Source: CADCVT01 sp036389485
GTDB taxonomy: Bacteria; Actinomycetota; Thermoleophilia; Solirubrobacterales; Solirubrobacteraceae
Length of the DNA: 64,000 nt
Assembly (NCBI GenBank): GCA_036389485.1
Contig: DASVPR010000040.1
Span: forward strand, 124,001 to 188,000
Direction of reading: 5' to 3'
The position numbers and the translations under genes were made by a program. The notes under the pieces are model-generated. The model was not told where the DNA came from. It ran no database searches and worked only from the letters and a program-made list of their open reading frames with translations. Below are positions 56,544-64,000 of the stretch, in pieces (within the stretch, counting starts at the first letter, position 1; every line of letters starts with the position of its first letter).

Positions 56544-59527
56544 CCCTCCTCGCGATCCTCGTCGCGCTCCTCATCCCGGCGGCCGCCGCGGCCGAGGACG
56601 ACTACGACGTCACGATCCAGCGGACCGACCACGGCATCCCGCACATCACGGCGAAGGACTACGGCAGCCTCGGCTACGGCTACGGCTACGCGCTCGCCGA
56701 GGACAACCTCTGCGTCATCGCCGACCAGTACGTGACGGTGCGCGGCGAGCGGTCCAAGTACTTCGGGCCGGACGCGACGTGGTCGATGCGGTCGAACGGC
56801 ACGACGCAGACCAACCTCAACTCCGACTTCTTCTACAAGAAGATCATCGTCCAGCAGACGATCGAGAAGCTGCTGGCGCAGGAGCCGCCGAACGGGCCCA
56901 AGCCGGAGATCCGCGAGGCGGTCCGCGGCTACGTCGCGGGCTACAACCGCTACCTGCGCGACGTCGGCGTCGCCAACCTCCCCGACGCGGCGTGCCGCGG
57001 GGCCGAGTGGGTCAAGCCGATCGAGGAGATCGACGCGTACCGGCGCTTCTACCAGCTCGCGCTGCTGGCCTCGAGCGGCGTCGCGATCAACGGCATCGGG
57101 GGGGCGGAGCCGCCGACGCCGGCGATGGGCGGCGGCGGTGTCCCGGTTCCGACGCCCGAGCAGCTCGCGACGCTGAAGGAGCAGCTCCCTCTCGGCGGCA
57201 TCGGCTCCAACGCGTACGGCATCGGCAAGGACCAGACCGACAACGGCAAGGGGATGCTGCTCGGCAACCCGCACTTCCCCTGGGACGGCTCGGAGCGCTT
57301 CTACCAGGCGCACGCGACGATCCCCGGGAAGATGGACGTCTCCGGCGGCTCGCTGTTCGGCGTCCCGGTCGTCCTGATCGGCCACACGCGCGGGCTCGCC
57401 TGGAGCCACACGGTCTCCACCGCCTACCGCTTCACGCCGTTCGAGCTGAAGCTCGTGCCGGGCTCGCCGACGACCTACCTCGTCGACGGGCAGCCGAAGC
57501 AGATGACGCCGACCGAGGTGACGGTCGACGTCAAGACCGACAGCGGGATCGAGCAGCAGAAGCGGGTGCTGTGGGACACCGAGTACGGGCCGGTCTTCAC
57601 CGAGATCCTCGGCCTGCCGCTGTTCCCGTGGACGCCGGCGGTCGCGTTCGCGATGGGCGACGCCAACGCCGCGAACTTCCGCTACCTCAACCACTTCTTC
57701 GAGACCAATCACGCGCAGAGCGTGCGCGAGTACGACCAGGTCCTGCGGCGCAACCAGGGCATCCCGTGGGTGAACTCCATCGCCGCGGACTCCAGCGGCG
57801 AGGCCTACTACGCGGACATCTCGGTCGTCCCACACGTGACGAACGAGCAGGCGGACGCGTGCAACACCGAGGTCGGCCGGGCGACGTACGGGGCGCTGCG
57901 GCTGCCGACGCTCGACGGCTCGCGGTCGGAGTGCAAGTGGGGCAACGACCCGAGCGCGGTCCAGCCCGGCACGTTCGGCCCGGACGAGCACCTGCCGAGC
58001 ATGTTCCGCCCCGACTACGTGATGAACTCGAACGACTCGTACTGGCTGGGGAACCTGAAGCACCCGCTCGAGGGCTTCCCGCTGATCGTCGGCGACGAGC
58101 GGACGGAGCGGACGCTGCGCACCCGGCTCGGGCTGCTGATGGTCGACGGGGAGACGTTCTCGCTGCGCAAGCTGCAGGACACGGTCTTCAACAACCGCCA
58201 GTACACCGGCGAGCTGTGGATGCCCGAGGTGCGCTCGCTGTGCGAGAGCGACTCGTCGCTGGCCGAGCCGTGCGCCGCTCTGGCGAAGTGGGACGTCCAC
58301 GACGACCTCGGCTCGCAGGGCGCGCTGCTGTTCCGCCGCTTCGCCCAGCGGCTGCTGAGCGGGCCGACGGGGGTCGCCGACCCGCCGCCGCCGTGGCGGA
58401 ACTCGTTCGACGCCAACGATCCGGCGCGGACGCCGAACGGGCTGGACACCGACGACCCGCGGGTCAAGCAGGCGCTGCAGGACGCGACCGACGAGCTGAA
58501 GGGGCTCGGCATCCCGCTCGACGCGCCGCTCGGCGACGTGCAGGCCGAGGTGCGCGAGGGCGAGCGGATCCCGATCCACGGCGGCCCGGGGACCGCGGGC
58601 GTCTTCAACGCGATCAACGTCGGCGCGCCGGGCGAGGGCGGCATCAAGAACGTGCCGCACGGCTCGAGCTTCGTGCAGGCGGTGCAGTTCGTCGACGGCC
58701 CGTGCCCGGTCGAGCCGCGGACGATCCTCACGTACTCGCAGTCGACGAACAAGGCGTCGCCGTGGTTCTCCGACCAGACGCGGATGTTCTCGCGCAAGGA
58801 GTGGGTGGACACGCCCTTCTGCGCGCCGGACGTGCAGCGCGAGACGATCGCGACGACCGAGCTGCGCTCGAGCGACCGGCCGGGGCCGCCGCCCGAGCAG
58901 TGCCGCTCCCCCGCCGGGTTCCGCCGCGTGTCGGCTCGGTCGCGCGGGCGCCGCGGCGTGACGTTCCGCTGGGAGACCCGCGCCGGCGGGCCGGTGCGCG
59001 TCGACGTGTTCCGGCTGACGCGGGGCTCGCGGATGCTGCGCAGGCCGCGGCGCGTCGCGCGCTTCACGGCGAAGGAGTCGCTGTCGGGCGCGAACTTCAA
59101 CGGCCGCCGGCTGCGCGGCGCGGGCGTGTTCGTCGCGCGCTTCCGCGCGCGAGGCGCCTTCGGCGGCACGGACACCCGCCGGCTGGCGTTCCGCCGGACG
59201 CGGTCCGGGCGCTTCCGTCCGCTGCCGAAGTTCGAGGCGAACTCGGGCTGCGGCTTGGTCCGCGCGTTCCGCCTGAGCGCGCCCGTCTTCGGCCGCCGCG
59301 GGGTCGTCGCCTCCTTCCGGGTGGCGGAGGACGCGCGGTTCACGCTCTTCCACGGGCGCGAGACCGCGAGCAAGGTCTCCAGCGGCATCGCCGAGGGCAC
59401 CGTGAAGGCCGGACAGACGAGGCGCCTGCGCCTCCGGCCGACGGTCCGCGGCACCTACCCCTTCCGCCTCGAGATCGAGGCCGGCGGGCGCACGGTCACC
59501 GTGACGCTGCGCGCCCGCCGGATGTAG
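56534..59527 (+). CDS. Penicillin acylase family / acyl-homoserine-lactone acylase-like Ntn hydrolase
   Basis: A 997-residue exported Ntn hydrolase, made as a precursor that cleaves itself into alpha and beta chains. Signal peptide 1-20. VTIQRTDHGIPHITAKDYG begins the alpha chain, as in PvdQ and aculeacin acylases. The nucleophile is Ser225 in GGIGSNAYGIG, which becomes the first residue of the beta chain; LLGNPHFPWDG and HTRGLAWSHTVS follow. Ser-Asn at the new N-terminus fits AHL/lipopeptide acylases. An unusual extension of about 200 residues (from ~790) is an Arg-rich beta region. It is coupled to the PHP gene. It may degrade quorum signals or lipopeptides. Confidence 0.9.
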   Translation: MRLTLLAILVALLIPAAAAAEDDYDVTIQRTDHGIPHITAKDYGSLGYGYGYALAEDNLCVIADQYVTVRGERSKYFGPDATWSMRSNGTTQTNLNSDFFYKKIIVQQTIEKLLAQEPPNGPKPEIREAVRGYVAGYNRYLRDVGVANLPDAACRGAEWVKPIEEIDAYRRFYQLALLASSGVAINGIGGAEPPTPAMGGGGVPVPTPEQLATLKEQLPLGGIGSNAYGIGKDQTDNGKGMLLGNPHFPWDGSERFYQAHATIPGKMDVSGGSLFGVPVVLIGHTRGLAWSHTVSTAYRFTPFELKLVPGSPTTYLVDGQPKQMTPTEVTVDVKTDSGIEQQKRVLWDTEYGPVFTEILGLPLFPWTPAVAFAMGDANAANFRYLNHFFETNHAQSVREYDQVLRRNQGIPWVNSIAADSSGEAYYADISVVPHVTNEQADACNTEVGRATYGALRLPTLDGSRSECKWGNDPSAVQPGTFGPDEHLPSMFRPDYVMNSNDSYWLGNLKHPLEGFPLIVGDERTERTLRTRLGLLMVDGETFSLRKLQDTVFNNRQYTGELWMPEVRSLCESDSSLAEPCAALAKWDVHDDLGSQGALLFRRFAQRLLSGPTGVADPPPPWRNSFDANDPARTPNGLDTDDPRVKQALQDATDELKGLGIPLDAPLGDVQAEVREGERIPIHGGPGTAGVFNAINVGAPGEGGIKNVPHGSSFVQAVQFVDGPCPVEPRTILTYSQSTNKASPWFSDQTRMFSRKEWVDTPFCAPDVQRETIATTELRSSDRPGPPPEQCRSPAGFRRVSARSRGRRGVTFRWETRAGGPVRVDVFRLTRGSRMLRRPRRVARFTAKESLSGANFNGRRLRGAGVFVARFRARGAFGGTDTRRLAFRRTRSGRFRPLPKFEANSGCGLVRAFRLSAPVFGRRGVVASFRVAEDARFTLFHGRETASKVSSGIAEGTVKAGQTRRLRLRPTVRGTYPFRLEIEAGGRTVTVTLRARRM

Positions 59528-59532
59528 GCCGT

Positions 59533-59916
59533 CTACGCGGTCGCGCCGGTCAGCTTCGACGCCTCGGCGATCTCGTACGGCTTGCCGGGCACGCCGCCGA
59601 TCGCGATGAGCTTCAGCCCCTCGGGGCCGGAGTAGATCTTCCGCGGCTCGTTCGGGGCGACGCGGACGTAGACGTCGGGCTCCAGCGCGACCTCCTCGCC
59701 CCCGATCACGATCCGCCCCGAGCCGGCCAGCACGCCGAAGACCTCCTCCTGGCCGCTGTCGGCGTGGTCGTGCTCGGGGTACTGGGTGACGTCGGGCGGG
59801 ATCTCGATGACCTGGACGCCGAAGGAGGTGACGCCGAGCTCGGCGCGGACCTTCTTGAACGCGCCCCCGAAGGACGCCTCCATCTCGTCGAGCCGCTTCG
59901 CGGTGTAGTCGGGCAT
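59533..59916 (-). CDS. Small cupin-domain protein
   Basis: A 127-residue cupin. Motif 1 is YPEHDHADSGQEEVFGVLAG (two His and a Glu), motif 2 PDVYVRVAPNEPRKIYSG, in which the usual His is replaced. The N-terminal GGAFKKVRAELGVTSFGVQ is shared with the cupin at 53111-53515. It ends 5 bp from the acylase gene it converges on. It follows DUF1801 on the same strand after 48 bp. Confidence 0.85.
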   Translation of the reverse strand: MPDYTAKRLDEMEASFGGAFKKVRAELGVTSFGVQVIEIPPDVTQYPEHDHADSGQEEVFGVLAGSGRIVIGGEEVALEPDVYVRVAPNEPRKIYSGPEGLKLIAIGGVPGKPYEIAEASKLTGATA

Positions 59917-59964
59917 GCCCGGAAACGTACCCGAGGTATGTAGAACGCTTGTGTGACGATCAGC

Positions 59965-60393
59965 TCAGCTGAGCGCCTGCTTCAGGAGCGCGCGGATCTT
60001 CTTCTCCTCGGCCGCGGTCAGCTTCTTGAGCGCGAAGACCGTCGGCCACATGGCACCGTCGTCGAGGTTCGCCTCGTCGCTGAAGCCGAGCGTCGCGTAG
60101 CGCGCCTTGAACTTGCTGGCGCTCTGGAAGTAGCAGAGGACCTTGCCGTCCCTCGCGTACGCCGGCATGCCGTACCAGGTCCTCGGCGCGAGGTCGGGCG
60201 CGGCGTCCCTGATGACCGTGTGCAGCCGCTCCGCCATGACGCGATCGGCTTCCGGCATCTCCGCGAGCTTGGCGAGGACGTCCGGTTCGCGGTTCCCCTT
60301 GCCCGCCTTCAGCTCCCGGGCGCGCTCCTTCATCGCGGCGCGCTCCTCCGCGCTGAAGCCGTCGGACTTCTTCTTCGCCTTCGTCGTGCTCAT
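59965..60393 (-). CDS. DUF1801 / YdhG-like protein
   Basis: A 142-residue protein of the DUF1801 (YdhG/YjbR-related) fold. A basic N-terminus (STTKAKKKSDGFSAEERAA) precedes the core with RTWYGMPAYARDGKVLCYF and LGFSDEANLDDGAMWP, which hold the conserved Trp-Tyr-Gly-Met-Pro signature. Members have been linked to iron or nucleic-acid handling, without a firm function. ATG 60393 has GGAGGGA upstream. It is divergent from a MarR gene with a palindrome in the 49-bp gap, so it is probably MarR-controlled. Confidence 0.85.
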   Translation of the reverse strand: MSTTKAKKKSDGFSAEERAAMKERARELKAGKGNREPDVLAKLAEMPEADRVMAERLHTVIRDAAPDLAPRTWYGMPAYARDGKVLCYFQSASKFKARYATLGFSDEANLDDGAMWPTVFALKKLTAAEEKKIRALLKQALS

Positions 60394-60430
60394 CGTGGTC
60401 CCTCCATCCGGCGCGTTGCTCACCTGATAG

Positions 60431-60443
60431 TTTGTATCACAAA
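60431..60443. promoter_or_regulatory. MarR-type operator in the DUF1801/MarR gap
   Basis: TTTGTATCACAAA is an inverted repeat (TTTGT/ACAAA around ATC), the only A/T-rich segment nearby. It overlaps the ATG at 60443 and a plus-strand TAGTTT box (60428-60433) and lies 38 bp from the DUF1801 start. Binding of the adjacent MarR protein here would shut both genes. Confidence 0.6.
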
Positions 60444-60916
60444 TGATTCGCGGAGGTGACGAAAACGCCGTGGCCGAGTTCGCCGGCCAGCTCTTCTTCC
60501 GGCTCTGGCGCGGCACGCACACGCGCACCGCGGAAGCGCTCGGCACGATCGGCCTGACCCCGGCGCTCTTCGCGCTGCTCAACGTCATCGCCGCCCGCGA
60601 GGGAGCCACGCAGCAGGAGCTCGGCGCGCTGCTCGGCATCGACCGCAGCACGATGGTCTCGCTGCTCGACCGGCTCGAGGATGCAGGACTCGCGCGACGC
60701 CAACCGTCTCCCACCGACCGCCGCGCGAAGCAGATCTCGATCACGCCGAAGGGCCGGCGGCTGTTGCAGCGCGCCCGCGCGCTGATCTCCGAAGTCGAAG
60801 ACGAAGTCCTCGCGGGCCTCACCGCGACGCAGCGACGCGAGCTCATGACGCTCCTCCGCCGAGCCCTCGAATCCGCACCCCCGCAGCCGCCCTGGAGCGC
60901 CGCCGAAGGCGACTAG
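60443..60916 (+). CDS. MarR-family transcriptional regulator
   Basis: A 157-residue winged-helix repressor. The DNA-binding part reads TQQELGALLGIDRSTMVSLL (helices 3 and 4) and RRQPSPTDRRAKQISITPKG (wing with the conserved DxR). N- and C-terminal helices form the dimer interface. ATG 60443 follows a TAGTTT box by 9 nt and would be leaderless. GTG 60470, preceded by GGAGGTGA, is an equally serious alternative that would give 148 residues and leave the operator in the leader. Likely autoregulated and controlling DUF1801. Confidence 0.9.
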   Translation: MIRGGDENAVAEFAGQLFFRLWRGTHTRTAEALGTIGLTPALFALLNVIAAREGATQQELGALLGIDRSTMVSLLDRLEDAGLARRQPSPTDRRAKQISITPKGRRLLQRARALISEVEDEVLAGLTATQRRELMTLLRRALESAPPQPPWSAAEGD

Positions 60917-60939
60917 GCGCAGCCGCCGATCCTGTTCAC

Positions 60940-61020
60940 GTGCCTGGCACCGCAATGTTCACGTGCCTGGCACCGCAATGTTTACGTGCCTGGCACCGCA
61001 ATGTTCACGTGCCTGGCACC
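60940..61020. repeat. Four-copy 23-bp palindromic repeat array, family A
   Basis: GTGCCTGGCACC at 60940, 60963, 60986 and 61009, again a 23-bp period, with spacers GCAATGTTCAC (twice) and GCAATGTTTAC. Same orientation and unit as the array at 17544-17647, 43 kb away. It lies between the convergent MarR and amidase genes. The amidase reading frame ends inside the last copy, so the repeat provides its stop codon. Confidence 0.9.
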
Positions 61021-62483
61021 GGCGGGCCGGTCGCGGCGGCCGCGCCGGCGAAGACGGGTGGTTGGCGGTCGGCCCAGGGGGCTGCCTCCTCGATCTGCGC
61101 CGCGACGCGCAGGAGGACGTCCTCGCGGCCGTATGGTGCGGCGAGCTGCACTCCGATCGGCAGGCCGTCGGCCCCGATGTGGAGCGGCAGCGAGATCGCG
61201 GGCTGGCCGGTCATGTTCAACCCGCTCGTGAAGATCGCCATCGGTGTCGCGACCGCGATCGGGAGCAGAGGCTGGTCGGGCGGGTGGTCGAAGGAGCCGA
61301 GCGGCGGCGGAGGGACCGCCATCGTCGGCGTCAGCATCAGGTCGAAGCCGCCGCCGAACCAGCGCTCGATCGCGAGACCGAGGACCTGGTGGCGCTCGAC
61401 CGCGCTCAGATACTCGCCGGAGCCGTGCGAGCGGCCCATCTCGGCCAGCGCCCACGTGGACGGCTCGACGTCGTCCGGCGTGCACGTGCGGCCGGTCTTG
61501 CGTTCCCAGTACGCGATGTTCCACGCGACGCCCCCGCTCCACCGGATCAGGAACTGCGGGATGAGGTCCTCGGCGTCGAGGAACGGCAGCTCGACCTCCT
61601 CGACGACGTGCCCGAGCGACTCTAGAAGCCGCGCGGCGCTCTCGGCCGCCTCGACGCACTCCGGGTGCGCCGAGAGCTGCCGCCCCGGCGGCTCCGTCCG
61701 GATGCCGATCCGCAGCCGGCCGACGGAGGCGCCGACCTCGTCCGAGTACGGCCGCGCGGGCGCCGGCGCCGTGTACGGGTCGCCGGGGGCGTAGCCGCTC
61801 ACGGCGTCCAGGACCGCGGCGCAGTCGCGCACCGACCGCGTGACGACGTGCTCGTTGACGAGCCCGGTCATGATGTCGCCGACGTCCGGGCCGAACGGGG
61901 TGCGGCCGCGCGACGGCTTCAGGCCGACGAGGCCGCAACAGCTCGCCGGGATCCGGATCGAGCCGCCGCCGTCGTTGGCGTGCGCTAGCGGCACCATGCC
62001 CGCCGCCACCGCAGCGGCGCTGCCGCCGCTCGAGCCGCCGGTCGAATGACCGGTGTTCCACGGGTTGCGCGACGCGCCGAACTCCGCCGGCTCGGTCGTC
62101 GAGAGGATCCCGAACTCGGGCGTGTTCGTCTTGCCGCAGAACACGAACCCGGCCCGGCGGAAGCGCGCCGCCAGCACCGTGTCCTCCTCCTCGACCCACC
62201 CCGCGTCGCGGAGGAACTTCGACCCCTCGTACATCGGGTCCCCGGCCGAGTGGCATGCGAGGTCCTTCAGCAGCATCGGGACGCCGCGGAACGGACCGTC
62301 CGGCAGCTCGCCGGCGGCGACCGAGCGCGCCTTCTCGAACAGCGGCGTGATCACCGCGTTCAGCTCGGGGTTCAAGGCTTCGATGCGAGCGATCGCGCCG
62401 TCGACGAGCTCGGACGGCGAGACCTCGCCCCGCCGGATCAGCTCGGCCTGCGCGGTCGCGTCGAGGAGCGCGACGTCGTTCAT
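61005..62483 (-). CDS. Amidase (amidase signature family)
   Basis: A 492-residue amidase with the Ser-cisSer-Lys triad: Lys73 in MLLKDLACHS, Ser151 in TGGSSGGSAAAVAAG and Ser175 in DGGGSIRIPAS, spaced as in fatty-acid amide hydrolase. GKTNTPEFG and GLVGLKPSRGRTPFG are further signatures. No signal peptide. The C-terminal GPPVPGT and stop codon are encoded by the last family A repeat, so the native end was probably altered by the array. ATG 62483 has GAGAGGG about 8 nt upstream. Substrate unknown; acylamides or indoleacetamide are typical of the family. Confidence 0.92.
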   Translation of the reverse strand: MNDVALLDATAQAELIRRGEVSPSELVDGAIARIEALNPELNAVITPLFEKARSVAAGELPDGPFRGVPMLLKDLACHSAGDPMYEGSKFLRDAGWVEEEDTVLAARFRRAGFVFCGKTNTPEFGILSTTEPAEFGASRNPWNTGHSTGGSSGGSAAAVAAGMVPLAHANDGGGSIRIPASCCGLVGLKPSRGRTPFGPDVGDIMTGLVNEHVVTRSVRDCAAVLDAVSGYAPGDPYTAPAPARPYSDEVGASVGRLRIGIRTEPPGRQLSAHPECVEAAESAARLLESLGHVVEEVELPFLDAEDLIPQFLIRWSGGVAWNIAYWERKTGRTCTPDDVEPSTWALAEMGRSHGSGEYLSAVERHQVLGLAIERWFGGGFDLMLTPTMAVPPPPLGSFDHPPDQPLLPIAVATPMAIFTSGLNMTGQPAISLPLHIGADGLPIGVQLAAPYGREDVLLRVAAQIEEAAPWADRQPPVFAGAAAATGPPVPGT

Positions 62484-62573
62484 GCGTGAACCCTCTCACA
62501 CGCCGTCGGCCTGAGATCTAAGCCCCGTTCGCTAAGATTGCTCGCGCAACTTTCCACGTTGACAAGGATCTTC

Positions 62574-64000
<1,427 letters not shown>

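Noticed and set aside
59963..59974. GCTCAGCTGAGC palindrome over the DUF1801 stop codon.
   Set aside because: Short, lies at a gene end inside coding bases, and shows no partner site.
62559..62564. TTGACA as a -35 box for lon.
   Set aside because: It lies 9 nt before the ATG and partly in the ribosome-site region, so no -10 box fits between it and the start.

Overview
The window is uniformly high-GC DNA (roughly 70-75 percent by eye) with densely packed genes on both strands, no rRNA or tRNA, and no complete insertion sequence, prophage or CRISPR-Cas locus. GTG and TTG starts are common. The gene content and several secreted proteins with an Arg-rich, Cys-containing C-terminal beta module suggest an actinobacterium of the class Thermoleophilia (Solirubrobacter/Conexibacter-like). 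That placement is an inference from style, not from a marker gene.

Layout. 1-5.2 kb: end of an MFS transporter, a DUF1326/DUF2182 pair, a secreted protein, an FAD oxidoreductase. 5.3-17.7 kb: a GntR/FCD regulator ahead of a fused indolepyruvate ferredoxin oxidoreductase, a cyclopropane-fatty-acid synthase, a divergent TetR/cupin pair around a perfect palindromic operator, a 1266-residue PQQ-propeller/SBBP-repeat secreted protein, and a GST. 17.5-18.4 kb: two arrays of 23-bp palindromic repeats in otherwise mostly gene-free DNA. 18.5-22.2 kb: one 1237-residue secreted protein joining two cupredoxin domains, a PQQ-type propeller and a domain whose His/Met pattern resembles type II copper monooxygenases.

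22.2-34.3 kb is a cell-surface glycan locus: six glycosyltransferases, four methyltransferases, a hexapeptide-repeat acyltransferase and a flippase. Strand alternates through much of it; divergent starts lie only 21-24 bp apart and convergent ends overlap by 77-141 bp. Divergent pairs appear to use overlapping -10 boxes placed 7 nt before both start codons, implying leaderless mRNAs. 34.1-40.4 kb: FAD amine-oxidase/phytoene-desaturase-type enzyme, MurB, a GNAT, a GH3 beta-glucosidase and small proteins.

40.4-47.3 kb is the most unusual part. An ADP-ribosylglycohydrolase is followed by a translationally coupled HExxH metalloprotease and metallo-beta-lactamase-fold protein. They converge on a 664-residue protein that carries, in order, the sequence hallmarks of arthropod hemocyanin/prophenoloxidase, including all six copper-binding histidines. 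Divergent from that is a secreted clan GH-A-like glycosidase.

47.3-64 kb: a secreted CocE/NonD-type hydrolase, a DtxR/IdeR-like iron box before a three-gene ferric-iron ABC transporter, cupins, a lipoprotein, a tandem-PHP secreted protein overlapping a penicillin/AHL acylase, a divergent DUF1801/MarR pair, a second array of the first repeat family that supplies the stop codon of an amidase, and the 5' part of lon running off the window.
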